From contig NC_077222.1 of the NCBI RefSeq assembly GCF_024763615.1, forward strand, positions 23,374,001 to 23,438,000: a DNA stretch of 64,000 bases, in the 5' to 3' direction. How positions within the stretch are numbered: the stretch's first letter is position 1; every line of letters starts with the position of its first letter. The translations under genes and the position numbers were made by a program. The DNA is from Phlebotomus papatasi (taxonomy: Eukaryota > Arthropoda > Insecta > Diptera > Psychodidae). Below are positions 33,260-45,736 of the stretch, piece by piece. The notes beneath the pieces are model-generated. The model made no database searches, was not told the DNA's origin, and saw only the letters and a program-made list of their open reading frames with translations.

Positions 33260-36200
33260 AGAACATTTGAAACAATTAGAAAATTTAAAACTCATCTTGC
33301 AATGCCCTCTAAAACTTTTGCACTCAATTCTATTATTTTTCTTCTAACTAATCGCAATTGTTATTTCGTTGATTTTTCTTCTGCCCGAGTTGACCTATTT
33401 AATTAAAATGTGTGACTGATACGAAAATTTCAAAAGCAGCAAAACATTTAATAACACTTGCTTTTTTTTATGATGTATTTGGTAAATATAAAATTTTACA
33501 CCTTGATCTTGCGGCTATATTTTGTAAATGTAAGCAAAAAAAAAGAAAGGAAAAGTGATAGACGATGGTTTTCCTTAATGTGAAAAATAAATTTACTTTA
33601 ATGGGATGTTTTGATATTAAATTTGCAAAGAGAGAGAGAGCGAAATTTTTGTGGGATTCATTACTTCATTAGAGGTAATTTTCATAATTGCAATTACATA
33701 AAAAAAGCGGTTGATAAAAAAATTATGTGAGTGAAATGGAGATTGGTTGATTTCTTTTTTTTTTGAGTGTTTTGATTGGTGTTTATTTAATTGTCTTAAG
33801 CATTTTTTATTGAGCAATCATTTTGGAAGATTATGTTTTTTGTGATATGCTCAATTGCTGTGCAGAATTTTTATCTGGTCCCTTTGGGACGATTGTGATA
33901 GTACAATGAGATTGTTAATAAATAATGAAATTTTGCATGAATCAGCAGTTTTAGGGGGAACAAGAATTTTGTATTGTACCATTGCGTGCTGTCTTCTGTG
34001 GGGGACTTTTTGCAGAAAAGGGGGCGATCATCTGAATGGGTGCCAAATGGGTATGAATGATTTGGGCTTGGGAGTATGAGGGAGTCTGGTTTCCATATAT
34101 AGAAACAGAAACAACAAGATAAATGGCAATATTGTGAATTATACAGAGAAAATTCGATTTTCTTCATGAGTCATTAATGCATATGGGAATTTGTGTTTTG
34201 TCCTTAATAGTGGAGGGGTGGTTGGGTTCTTTTTCACTGCTCGAACTGCAGGGAGAGAGCTATGTAGTCTTTCTATTTTGCTATATTTACCTTTTCGATT
34301 TAATAGTAGTCATGATTTTTGGGGATACGAAGGCCTTTCCTGCAAATCCAAATTTGCCCTAATTGGATGAGAAATCTGGTTTCTAGAACGTTTTTAAGAT
34401 TTGACCTTGAAAAATGCCGTATTAAGAACTATTCAAGGGCATTTTCGTTTATGGGCGAAACGTACGTCTTGGCAAACTCTGGAAAATGTATTCAAAATCA
34501 ATATTCACAGCTTAATATCAAAGTTAATTGTAAGAGCATTCCGCAAAGTCTGACTAGCTTTGCCACCCTTTCTTTTACCACCATTTGAACAAACTTTTGG
34601 ATAGGTTCCAAGTTTTCAAAGTGAACAAGAATGCTTTTTGTATGTTCATGCTAACATTTTTCGCTGTTGCTGTAAATGAAAGTTGGGTGTAGGCCGGTGT
34701 GTGTAGGTTGCGAAATGAGGGGTTGTTAAAATTGTAACTCCTATATATATGTATAGAATCTGCAATCTAATCGATTTGACCTTTAAAATTTTGTATATAT
34801 GTATTGTGTATTTAATGCGAATAGCTTTGCAGAGAGAATTCAATTGCAATTAACATGATGAAATCGATTTAAATGGCCATTTAGTCTTCTCTTCTCGTGA
34901 CCATTATTTGAGAAGTCTTTGATTGAAAATGTGAATTATAGCACAGTATAGGTGTCCTTTCAACTCTCACCTTTTGACATTATATAGCTCTGTAATTTAT
35001 AACACGAGACAGACTGTAATAAATGATTTTCTTGGGTGATGAAAGTGTTCAAATGAATTTGTGGCAATTTTATGAGAGGTAAAGACAAAATGGAAGGAAT
35101 TTATTGCAATTTTTGTTCCTAAATTAAACTTGTATTAATTTCATGCAATTTTTGCTATATTATCTATCTATTTATCTAAAATAAGTGCCGCCTAGAAAGT
35201 GAAATTTATTTTATTAATTTTACCACATGTTTTTATACTTTTCCCTCAGACACTCTTCAAAATTATGTTTGTGTCGCTTTCAAATAAATCTACAGAGAGT
35301 TTTTTTTGTGTGTATTTCACACAAGAATAATAGTTAAAATGTTCAACACATTTGAAAAGCATTTTGTTGAAGTGTACAATTTTTCACAAAAATTAACTGA
35401 CCAAAAGGTTTTAAATGAAATTTATTGCTATTGTTGGATGAAAGATGAAAAATGACATAAGTGTATTTTTTTAAACTACCCACTTGTTGATATTCCTTTT
35501 TTGAAGAGGGCTTTGTAAAACATGCCTCCAGACATATTTTTTGCCATCTCGATTTTTTTAAATTAATTGTTGTACATTTAGTGTGTGACTTTTAGTGCTA
35601 AAGAGGCTGAAGAGAGAGTACTGATGGTGCTATTACGTAGAAAAATATCTTTAATGCAATATAAATTATGCGACATCAAGCATTTTGTTCATTAGGTCTT
35701 ATTTTTATTGGATTGCTTAATTTTGATCTTATTTGACATGTACTAAAAGATTCTAGATCTATGTGTACTAATAATTGAGACGTTAGAAATTGATGAAGGG
35801 ATTTGTATAAAAGTTTGTTAATTTGCACAAAATAAAACTCACAATTTCTTTTAGTACTTGCATGTACTAAAGCTTTAGCAACTACAGACAATTAAACCGA
35901 ACTACGCTACCATCTTGTTTGTTATATACTCCCTTTCATTCAGCTCATTCTTAGGTTTTTTTCTAGAAGTTTTGACAAAGTTATGAAATCTTTGCTACAT
36001 TTTGGTTTAGTATACAGTCATATAGTACTAAAACTCAGACAAGATCAGGAAGTGTATCGAAAATTAAATGGATCTTGTTCTCCAACATTTCTAATAGCCT
36101 TTATTTTATTTTTTTTTTCAATATTCAATTTAATATTTTTGAAAAATATTGCAACATTTCTGACATTGATTTTAGTTCATTGCTGTACTAAATTAAACAG

Positions 36201-36704
36201 CAATCACTAATACTCTAGAAAGAAGATATCCTGATAAATATTCACTTTTCATAGCCCTTTTTTTAATTTTTTCCATAGATTTCTTCATAACTATCAAATT
36301 TTAATCATAATTTCTTTATTATATTTCACTCTTGTACTAAACCCTATAGAATAAATGTGGCAAATTTGATCTTATCCTTTTTAATATTTTTTAGTCATCC
36401 TTTTTGAGTATTTTTTTCCTACAATTTTCTGCAAAAACAATTTTGTGCACATTTTATGTCACATTTTGTTTTAGTACATGCATGTGCTAAACCTCAATAA
36501 CAATAGCTAATATAGTGAAAAGTAATGTACCGTAGTTTTTTTTTATAAATTGTCTATTTTAAGCAATCTATACCGTGTTGTATAATAAGCTCATTTTTTG
36601 GCGATTTTTAATGACATGTGAGTTGATCCTCAAATGAACAACCCTTAAAGCAGTAGAAAGAGGTCCGAAGGTCTTGCCTACCGTAGTTGCGTACGTACCG
36701 TAGT

Positions 36705-37028
36705 TGCAGGTGACCTTGACCTCTTCTTGTTCGTAAGCTTTTCTTTAATTCTGGGACTAAACGCTTTAAGGACGAGAGGGTCAAAAATTAGAGGTCAGAA
36801 AAAAAAATTTTTCTGCCTTTTTAGAACGAAACATGACTTTATGTGACCGTAGGAAAAATTTCACTTTTATGTCACCGGTGACCCAATCGTCCTTAAAGGG
36901 TTAATGATGGTCTAATGTCTAATTGATGAGGACCATTCTTAAACATTAGAATTAAAATAAAAATAGCTTACGAACAGGAGGGGGTCAAAGTCACATATGT
37001 AGGACAAAGTCACCCGCATCTATGGTAC
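36705..37028. mobile_element. MITE with GTACCGTAG ends, carrying a nested MITE
   Basis: The left end GTACCGTAGTTGCAGGTGAC is the approximate inverse of the right end AAAGTCACCCGCATCTATGGTAC. Inner arms share CTTGTTCGTAAGCTTTTCTT / AATAGCTTACGAACAG. A related copy lacking the nested insert is at 49655-49857. A TACCGTAGATGCGGGG end also occurs alone at about 32587. Confidence 0.7.
36761..36900. mobile_element. piggyBac-like MITE (CTTTAAGGACGA ends)
   Basis: The ends CGCTTTAAGGACGAGAGGG and CCCAATCGTCCTTAAAGGG are inverted repeats. TTAA follows on the right and TAAA precedes on the left. The related outer element at 49655-49857 has CACTTAAGGTTTAATGAGG at the matching place without the insert. 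A second copy lies at 43291-43435. Confidence 0.7.
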
Positions 37029-39135
37029 TGTCTTGTTTTCTAGCCATTCTTTTTGACTATTTTTTTTATTTACCTTGAAGTTTCCAGAAAAAACATAAGA
37101 ATTCTGATGAATTTCGTTGTAGCACATGTCTGTACTAAATATAAAGCAACAATATCTAATACTAATACGAATGAGAGAAATTATATTGTTCTCCAAATAT
37201 TACTTTTTAAAGTTCTATTATTTAATATTTCTTCAAGGTTCAGCAAAATCATTAAATTTTCTATCATGAATAATTTTAGAACAAGCCTGTACTAAACTTT
37301 CTTTAAACTGCTCAACTGATATAATTGTCTTCTACGTCATATAATAACTCCATAAGAAATAAGAATGAGTTTCCTTGCCACTTTTTTCTTGTGTTTTCGG
37401 GCCAAAGGTGAAAGGGAGGCTTTTTTGTTGAGTCACGGCGGGTGTTGAAATGTCTTGGGCGTATGAAAAGAAGTGTGCTGTGCACTCTCCAAATATGAAT
37501 CGATCATTGAGAAAGGAAATGGAAAAAAAGCTTCACTATTGTGTGCTTTTGCCCCAGAAGCCCAGTTTCTCTCTACCTCTGACGTCGTCATTTGACCCAG
37601 AGAGCGAAAGAGTTTAATGTTACTCTTATGTACAGGGATGGTTGACAAAATGACGCAAAAATGGGTGGTTTTTCGATGTTAGGGGTTGATGAAGTACCTA
37701 CAAAAAAGCCAGCATTCTCAAATTCAACTATTCTCACTGAGTACGAAATTTCATTGAGTTTTTCTCTATCCTTTAGGACATTCAGGACAGTTTTCAGGAA
37801 TTTAACAATACACTGATAAATTGTTTTTCTGAACAGTTTTATCTTTTTTCTGCAACAAATTATTTAGGAGGAAGGTTGATCGCTGGTAGAGTATGGCTTT
37901 GTCCAAGGGTCTTTACATAAATTTCCCTATGGCATTGGATGTAGCATCTAATTTTAAGACACCTTGTCTAACTCCCAATGTAAGCAATATGCAATAAATT
38001 ACGGAATAGATGGAAGGTCTGCAGGGTGAATTAAAAAAGAAAAATAAGAGAAAATTTCATCCATCTGCCATGGGAATATGTTCAATGCAAATCATTCCAT
38101 TTTTATTGATCACTTTCATTCACATGGCGCCAATGTGGTAATATTACGGGGGTATATGTGGTAATAATGGACAAATATTGGAAAAACTTAAGGAGGAGGA
38201 AATATCACGGAATCACCTCAAAAAGACTTCTTCCTCATACAATTTATTTTTCTTTTTCCATCCCTTGGTCATAAAACCAGCTTTGTCTGGATGATTTCAT
38301 GGCAGTTTTTTTTTCTTGTCACCGTATCGCATAAAATGTACGGATGACCTGTCCAGGGGAGAACTTAATGTGCAGGTGAAGGTGGTTAAAAGGTGTAGTT
38401 ACTAACGGTAAAGAAGGTGATGGAGAAAAAAGAAGAAAAGTCCATTTAATGGTAACAAAACACGCAAAAGTGCAAAAAAGTTTTTAATTATATACAATTT
38501 TATAGGCAAGTCTTTTAGATATTAATAAATATTTTATTTGAATTCTTACTTCCTTTTTCTTCTTCGTATTATGGGGCTCTTACACTGAAAAATGTGCAAT
38601 AAAGTAAAACAATTTGGAATATATTTCCTTGTACTAAAAATGAATTCTGTCATTTTTAAAACGGTTTTTATATTTAGTACAAATAATATTAGAGGAATTT
38701 ATTGCTAATATAAATTGTATCACCATTAGGAAGATGGACTAAACTCCAAGAAGTACTAAAAAAATCAATGAGTACTACTTGACCTTTAGATCATCAAAAA
38801 CTTCTTTAAAAAAATATTTGAATAGTGTTTAGGAAAATTAATCATTAAAACTGAAAAAATTCGGCGATTCCTCCTGAATCCAAGTTAGAATTAATACAAT
38901 TAAAAAAAAAAAGTACTAAAAATTACTGAAAACATGAACAAGTCACAAGATCTCTAACGGTGTTATCACACTAGAAAATTTCACATTGAAAAGTTGCTAA
39001 TTAAAACTTCTAGAACCACTCTAAATCGCTGATTTAGCCAGGACATTATTGCTAGAATTGCTCAATGTCACGATGGCATGTGGGTTGTCAGATGAGTGAT
39101 TTTGTTTTTGAAGCATTTCAGTCGTTTGAGTAAAA

Positions 39136-39570
39136 ATGTGTGATTTTAGTGAAGAAGAGGAAGTTCTCATCCTGTACACTGCTTTTGTGTTGTGCAAAAG
39201 GACCCGCAAAGGGAAAAGAAGGAGGGTGTGGGCGAGAGATTGGCTTTTAACGCGACCTTCACATGGTTTCGTTGAAAATCTTTATGACAACATCGCAAGT
39301 GGAGATTTTTTTGGACACAATGATTTTCTCCGAATGACTTCGGAGGAATTTGAAGAGCTTCTTCAAATCGTAGGGCCTTATCTACAAAAGAAAACTACGA
39401 AAATGAGGGAGCCAATACCACCCAAATCCCGACTGAGGTGTGAGTTCCGGCGATTGGTGACTCACTTTGTCGCAAATGGCCTGAAAACCATCAGATCGGC
39501 TGCCTCTATTTTTGTATTCCCGGCAGTTGTAGTTCCAAGTTACGGTTTCCTGATGTACAGCCTCAATTAA
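39136..39570 (+). pseudogene. HARBI1-like transposase N-terminal fragment, copy 2
   Basis: The 144-codon ORF begins MCDFSEEEEVLILYTAFVLC. It includes a basic segment RKGKRRRVWARDWLL, then NDFLRMTSEEFEELLQIVGP and YLQKKTTKMREPIPPKSRL. The FLRM....FE.LL..V.P.I.K..T..R..I.P..RL order is typical of Harbinger nucleases (HARBI1/ALP1). After about codon 100 the frame runs into DNA that reads as MADF on the other strand, so the C-terminal 40 residues are not transposase. The DDE catalytic triad is absent. Confidence 0.75.
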
Positions 39571-39582
39571 TTCGGTCACCAT
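39382..39582 (-). pseudogene. MADF-like ORF fragment of Harbinger, copy 2
   Basis: The minus-strand ORF reads MVTELIEAVHQETVTWNYNC, then REYKNRGSRSDGFQAICDKV, closely matching copy 1. Upstream the frame continues as ISWSNEM but meets a stop where copy 1 has Glu, so it is broken. The shared translation, with mostly conservative changes, supports a once-coding origin. Nuclear DNA-binding partner of the transposase by family analogy. Confidence 0.6.
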
Positions 39583-40543
39583 CTCATTTGACCACGAAAT
39601 CCTAGAAGTTTATGAAGGAATATAAAATGTAGATCGAACACATTTTTGTTTAGCTTTTTTCTTACTTATCCTCTTCACCGATCTTTTTCAATGCCCTTTG
39701 CCCTTTCTTCTCCATCTCGTTTACGATAAATTGGCACTACTTTTAATCACAATTTCATCACTAATAAACTGGTGGGAGAGTTGTGGTGCAGAAACTACCC
39801 GAATGACTGCAATAAAGTAGTACCAGATGCAAATGTAATGAGCAAATTTTGCTCATTATTTGCTCATTAGTTATCAATCGTATTTATGCTATTTTAATCT
39901 ATTTAAACCAATTTTTGTGACTCGAGTCTACTTTTTTATCACTAAATGAATCGATTTCTAAAAGTTCTTGAAGAAAATTGCACAATAGGGCATATATCAG
40001 CAACAATTGATGTGAATCACATGAAAATTTTCATGTGAAATTCTCTAGTGTGATACCACGGTAAGGGTATTCCTCGTTACTTTCTTTTATTCTGAATTTG
40101 GAAAAATTTGGCAAATATTATATATTGCTTAATATGGTCCACTTTGAAATGAAGTGTTTATAATTAAATTTCGAATCAAATTTGAGTTGTACTAAAAATA
40201 ATGTGGAGCTTTTTCCTACATTCTTAAAATTTGGAAAAATAGGAATGTAAAATTATATAAAAATAACTAATCATTATGTACTTAATATCTTCTTTTTTAT
40301 AATCACTTATTGATAATATTTGACGATTAATATATTTTGTACTAAAAGTTTAATAAATTTTTTGTAATATGTTAGTCAATTAGTAAATTGCGTATAAATC
40401 TATGTTCGTTATTTGTACATTGTGAAATTTATTTCTCTATGTCATTTGCTTTATTGTTATTTAGTAGATCAATGTACTAAATATTTAGTACATGCATGTA
40501 CTAATATTTTTCATCAGTACCCTTAACTTAAAAGACTTGCAGT

Positions 40544-40966
40544 GTAAGTTTGCCAAATTTCGACATAGTTGCATGTAAGCGGCAAAGTCTCAAGTTTGAA
40601 ATGTAATATTTTTAATATAAATTGAATATTTTTGTTACTACTTTATAAGAAGTGTTGCTTGGAACTTTCCAGACGGTTTATCATTTTTATGTTCTCTAAA
40701 ATAATTCTTAATACATTTTAAAATGAAGAAAAATGTAGACATAGCATTGGTGGCCTATTTCGGCCACCTTCATTCTCATAGTTCCTTGCCCTTCGGGAAT
40801 TCTTCCAATGTCTTTTTCAGATCATCTTGCTCGTCGAAGCGATATTTTTTGTTATTTTTTTCATTGTACAATCTCAAGAGTATCCAAAAACTAAAAATTC
40901 ATGGAATTTCGAGCAACAAAAAATATGGCCGAAATTGCAAGCTGGCCGGAATTTGGCACACTTACC
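40544..40966. repeat. MITE, ~420 bp (GTAAGTNTGCCAAATT ends)
   Basis: The left end TGTAAGTTTGCCAAATTTCG is mirrored by CCGGAATTTGGCACACTTACCC on the right. The inner pairs CATAGTTGCATG / CAAGCTGG are weaker. An 83-codon ORF (40723-40974) inside has no recognisable product. Non-autonomous. Confidence 0.55.
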
Positions 40967-43290
40967 CTATGTGATGTATATTTAACAGTATTTTTTATTG
41001 CAAAATATTAAAAAGAGGTTTTTGAAAAGAAACTTGTATAAAAGAAAAAGAAAACTAAGGAGAAATAAATAATTTAAATTGTCATGTCGTGGGTGAAGCA
41101 ATTCAATTCGATTATAAAATTCATTCATGCGTTATCTATTATTCCTTGAATTATTTATTAATTTTTGAAGACATATTTTTCATTAAATTTATCAATTCCA
41201 AAAGTATCTTTATCTTAATATTCACTTTTTTATTGAACTAAAATAGTTGAATTTCATATGGAAAGAAATTATCAACTCCAAAGGCCAAAAATTATTGCTT
41301 CATAAAATTTTCAATTAAATATTCATTGGTCGTTCTGAAATACATCACAGGGCTATGAAAGTAATTACAAAAAAAATATATTCATTGTAATAGCTCCATT
41401 ATAAACAATTGTGTACAATTGAAGCTGTTTTTTTTTCAGCAAAGTCCGCTAATATATGGGAGTTTTTCTTCCTGAGTCTCCAATTTTGACCAAAAACATT
41501 TATTATGTATTACAGTTAACAGTGTTGACAAAAAAGGAATTGAATTGTGACAAACAGCAATTTAACCGTGAAACAATGTCAATGGTTTTTATACCAAAAA
41601 GAATTTCATAATTTTCTCAAAGTATTTCTCGAGCATTATTCAGCAGATTGTTTTGATGAAAAATTGTGTTTAGCTGGGAAGAAAAACTCGCAGTGTTAGA
41701 GGAGAATCATTTAACTTCCCGGACGAGAGAAATAAAGTGAAAGACTGTGATGAATTAAAAACCCGGATCCTGGTTAATAGTGAATTTTTTTTTGCTTTTC
41801 GTAATTATTTTCCCCTATGCCAGGAACTCTACTCATATCGCATTGCGTATTTTTTGTCTCCTCGTTCATAGATAGATAATTCAATTAAGGACATGCTCTG
41901 TTAATTCACAAAACAATCACCTCAAACCACCAGCAAGTTGCCAACTGTCAATAAAGTTGTTATACACACTTTGTTTTATATACAGACGTGTGAGACATAG
42001 TCTTTCTCTCCCAAGTGGTTGTTTGCAGAAATGAGGCAAAAATACGCGTGAATTAAATGAAAAAAAAATGTTAAGTTGTATGAGTACTAAGAGAGGTAAT
42101 AATGCAATGAAAAAGTTATTATACTTTTCATTGTTAACATTTGAAAATTACATTTTATTTTTTTTCTGTCTGGTTTTGTGAATGACAAAGTATATTTGTC
42201 CTACGTTCCTTCTTGATTCTTATTTCTTTTTTAGATTCTCATGGCTCAATTTGAAGTTTCCAGACAGGTACTTATAATGTATACTATAATTGTTGTGTCG
42301 TGAATGCTCAGAGTTTCAAGTTTATCCAATGCAAAAGAATGAGAAAAGAGATGGCGAAGACTTCTAGCTTTGCGAAATGCTCGAAATAAAACGTTTAATC
42401 ACTCTACAGATTTTTATTCACAATTGTTTTTACATCGATTAAAATTGGTTTGTAAATCATTTAAGACCGGATGAGATCAGTACAGTTGTCTTGAAAATTC
42501 CAAGACCTTTCCACTAAATCTGAAATTGACCAAATCGGTTGGGAAATTAACTCTTCTGAGAGGTTTTATTTTATTTTTAAAAGATTCAAAAGGACGAATA
42601 TTCCAGCCCTTTGTGTTTGTGGAATAATTGTTCGACTGGATAATCACTAAAATTAAATACGAAAGGAAAAGAATCGTTGAACAAGGAATAAATCGAAAAT
42701 ATAAATGAAAGGGACAATTGAAGGGGGGTCATGCGAAACCGGCAGGCGGTATCTGTTGCCGTTTGGCCTTTAGGTTTGAAACAGAGAAATCAAAAGCGGG
42801 CAAATAATTTGATTTCACTTTTCACGAAACTCAGAATACTAAAAATTTGCCAAAATACTTAATATTAAAAACAGTAATAAGTATGTGAAGAATAAAGAAA
42901 ATAGATTTCAAAATTGAGAGATTTCGTTCGTTCAAAGCCGGATTTTTTCCAAGCAAAAAAATATTCGAAATCCGAAGATTAGTTTCGAAAAGCAAAGAAA
43001 ATGGAATTTTCTTCTAGTTTTGTTCATGTAATTGCTGAGGAAAACGCTTTTCGAATTTTGTAGAGTCGCGAGTGTCCAAGAAGCATTTTTTTTCCTATAT
43101 AGTCTTGTAGAATTCTTTAAGTAAAGCATTATAGAACCAAAAATCTTAGTTAGGTTAGAATCTGCTTAAAGCGCTGTTTCCTTCACTGCGACTATACTAA
43201 AAATAAAGTTACGCACTCTTAAGGGGTGAAAGAGGTTCTAAGGGAGTTTAAATCCAAAATTCTCATTATAATACTTTTAAAGGTGCATCA

Positions 43291-43435
43291 ACCCTTTTTA
43301 AGGACGAATGAGACACTGTGGTCCGAAAAATAAAAACTATTTTTTTCGGACTATTTATTGGACAAAATAAATTTCTATAATAGAAAAAATGTTTGTGTTT
43401 TTGGTACACCGGTGTCCCACTCGTCCTTAAAGGGT
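43291..43435. mobile_element. piggyBac-like MITE, second copy
   Basis: ACCCTTTTTAAGGACGAATG on the left and CTCGTCCTTAAAGGGT on the right pair. GACACTGTGGTCC and ACACCGGTGTCCCA match the interior pattern of the copy at 36761-36900. Another internal pair is GTCCGAAAAATA / TTTTTTTCGGAC. Confidence 0.7.
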
Positions 43436-44745
43436 AAAAGGACTTGACAGAGTTCTCGTACTAAGGCTGCTATTTTTCTTTTTTAATTAATGTCAGTCTT
43501 TACTTCGTTCCTTTTGTTCATATTCTCACCATTCACAAGTAGAGTTTGAAAAATTCGAGGATCTATTTCAAAAGCCAAAAAGAGACATTATTACTTATAG
43601 ATAATTCCGCAAGATGGTTGAGGTACATCCTGTTTGAATTTCGAAGTGGTCAAATATCAAAATGTGTCGGTTTTCACATTTTTGTGGGGAAAAAAACTAC
43701 ACAATGAAGTTTAGTATTCTTGTCCTTGTCCATTTACCTTTTAGCCAATACACAATTGGAGAATCAAGCTCTACTTGTTTTTGCACTCATAAAAATTCTT
43801 CATAATCACTGACAGCTTTTTACTGTGGCATTTTATGAATTTATTTATGACTGCGCGAATTTTTAGTATGAAATTCTGGTATTCTCTGGTATTATTCTGG
43901 TATTACGGTATTCTGGTTGACTTTTCGACATTAACGATATTTTGTACAAATAGAAAGCTTGTTACCTTTTAGCCAGGACACTTTTGGAGAATAAAACTTC
44001 GGTTGTGAGCACATCAGTTGTGTATATTACTTACTCTCCTTATGAGTGCGAGCAATAAAAACTCACGTTGTGATTGTTTGAGAAAACACCTTGCTTTTTC
44101 TATTAAAATTGTCGCTGTTTTTTGTTTATCAAGAATTTTTCTCAGGTTATTTCTAAATTTGCTAAAAGTTCTTTTGCCCCAATTCAAAGTTTATTCACTG
44201 AAAAGTGTAAAATAGAGAGAACAAAAATATATGTTTTTTATCCTCAATGCTAAAGACCTCACTCAGCTATTGTTATTGTTATCGGATGAAGACAGACGGC
44301 TGAAAGATATCACCTGATGGTAGTGTCTATTTTTATAATAATCAGTGCAATGAAAATATTAAAAGTATATATTGGTAGAGAGAATAATGTTTGGAGAGGA
44401 GACAGAGAGAAAGAACATGAGGTATAACAAGATTAGACTAATTAAAGAATATGACCATGAAGTGGATAAATAACTCAGATTGCTCACAAATTGCAATTTG
44501 ATTGTATATTATTTGAAAAAAAAATGAAGAAAAATGAAGGAGGTCGTCAATCTCTTTGTTTCATATTTAGTAATGCATTTCAATGAAAGTCGCAATTATT
44601 GGAAAAAATTTTAATTATCTCCCTGACTGCGGTTAACTTAACACAAGAACAAGTCTTAATGCATACCTAATGAGTGATTTAAATGAAAAGACTGTTCGTC
44701 CTGCTTTCAATTTAATAATCATTTCTCTTTTTTCTGTCTTTGCAG

Positions 44746-44829
44746 CACCGACGGTACAGAGTCTCCAATTTTGGCGGAAAGTGATTCGGATAAGCCAAAA
44801 GTCAAATATGGAGAATTAGTTATATTAGG
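44746..44829 (+). CDS. Pli: pellino coding exon 2
   Basis: The exon follows a strong acceptor (TTTCTGTCTTTGCAG) and ends before GTAAGTTT. With CG from the start exon it reads R-TDGTESPILAESDSDK, then PKVKYGELVILG and two bases of the next codon (GG, phase 2). KYGELVILG is the start of the pellino core, which continues as YNG in the family. The next exon is not in the window: I saw nothing after 44830 that translates to YNGYLPQGDRG or the following RRRSKF. The protein is the Toll-pathway E3 ligase scaffold Pellino. Confidence 0.92.
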
Positions 44830-45237
44830 GTAAGTTTATTTAATTATTTATTTTGTATGAATCATTAAAGTTTTATGGCTATGTAATGGTTTAGAGGTAA
44901 CTGAAAATTTCTTCTTTGAAGTGCTTAAGATTTTATGTGACAATTTATAAGTTTTTGGAATGTTGAAAATTCGACTATTCACCACCAGTGGCGCTAAATT
45001 CGCGCAAATTTTGCACTTCAGTAAATTTATTATAATAAGCATCTGCCCTTTGTGAGCATAAATATTATCCCAAAGGCTATTTGTGATCAACTGAATATTT
45101 ACTTTTTGGATGTTTAATAGGTCAATTTCCACTTTATGATCAAATTAAGTCCAACTTAATAAAATTAAATTTAAATTTAATTAAGGTATGATACCTTGAA
45201 CATAACTATACCTTGAAAATTTTCTCTTTTCTTTTAA

Positions 45238-45615
45238 GGGCAGAATCACATTGATAGTAAAATGCTCACCGTATTTCGTTAATTTACGCATTTTATTGGA
45301 ATTTTTACGCAAATTATCGATTACCGTATTACCTTATTTCATACTCAGTGACACTAGTTGAAAATAATATAAGAAAATTGAAGAAATAAACGAAAATGCG
45401 ATAAACAGTGAGCAAAAAACAAAACTGTACGAATTATTTCTCTTACAGTTTTTTTTCTTCAATTTTCTTATATTATTTTCACCTAGTGCTATCGAGTATG
45501 AGATAGGGTAATACGGTAATGGAAAATTTGCGTAAGAATTGAAATGAAAATGCATGAATTAACGAAATACGGTGAGACTACGGCGAGCATTTTATTGTCA
45601 ATGTGATTCTGCCCT
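45238..45615. mobile_element. Foldback MITE, 378 bp
   Basis: The left end GGGCAGAATCACATTGATAG pairs with the right end TCAATGTGATTCTGCCCT. The arms continue through AAAATGCTC / GAGCATTTT, CCGTATTTCGTTAATT / AATTAACGAAATACGG and TAATATAAGAAAATTGAAG / CTTCAATTTTCTTATATTA near the centre. Nearly the whole element can fold on itself. Confidence 0.85.
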
Positions 45616-45736
45616 AAATTTTAAATCAGAATATTTTTCTTATCTTTTTAATTTTGTGTTTCAAATTTAACCCAGATAAATTATTAAATTACTGTAATTT
45701 GCTCTTGAAAAGTTTTCCTCGAACGTTTACTAAATA

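Larger units (their letters stand above)
38966..40053 (+). mobile_element. Harbinger-type element, copy 2 (1.09 kb, defective)
   Basis: The inverted ends are TCACACTAGAAAATTTCACA and TGTGAAATTCTCTAGTGTGA, matching copy 1 at 27107-28114. It keeps a longer HARBI1-like ORF on + (39136-39570) and the antisense MADF-like ORF on - (39382-39582). The two ORFs overlap by about 190 bp at the internal deletion, so this is a defective derivative of a two-gene element. It is flanked by TTA on the left and TAC on the right. Confidence 0.85.
35739..40505. promoter_or_regulatory. Dispersed cluster of GTACTAAA motifs
   Basis: (T)GTACTAAA or a near variant recurs at about 35739, 35863, 36024, 36184, 36333, 37131, 37289, 38630, 38673 (reverse), 38752, 38912, 40189, 40339, 40473 and 40485 (reverse), with variants at 35763, 36481 and 40496. 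The spacing is irregular, often 120-160 bp. The motif is rare elsewhere in the window. The Harbinger copy 2 and a TTAA MITE are inserted within the cluster. It may be a homotypic binding-site cluster in the pellino intron or an eroded long-period repeat; the sequence alone does not decide. Confidence 0.4.
14610..44745 (+). other. pellino first intron, ~30.1 kb
   Basis: The intron runs from the GTAAGC donor after MVKR to the acceptor TTTCTGTCTTTGCAG before the next coding exon. No nested gene is convincing on either strand; the longest ORF (39136-39570) belongs to a transposase fragment. Stretches without an identified element are about 17,400-18,130, 18,520-21,780, 24,480-25,400, 25,550-27,100, 28,115-30,200, 33,260-35,700 and 40,970-43,290. 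They are AT-rich intronic DNA with short runs such as (TTC)n near 25626 and (GA)n near 28497-28533. Confidence 0.85.

Noticed and set aside
45334..45555. 73-codon minus-strand ORF
   Set aside because: It spans the centre of the 378 bp foldback MITE and is a by-product of the palindrome.
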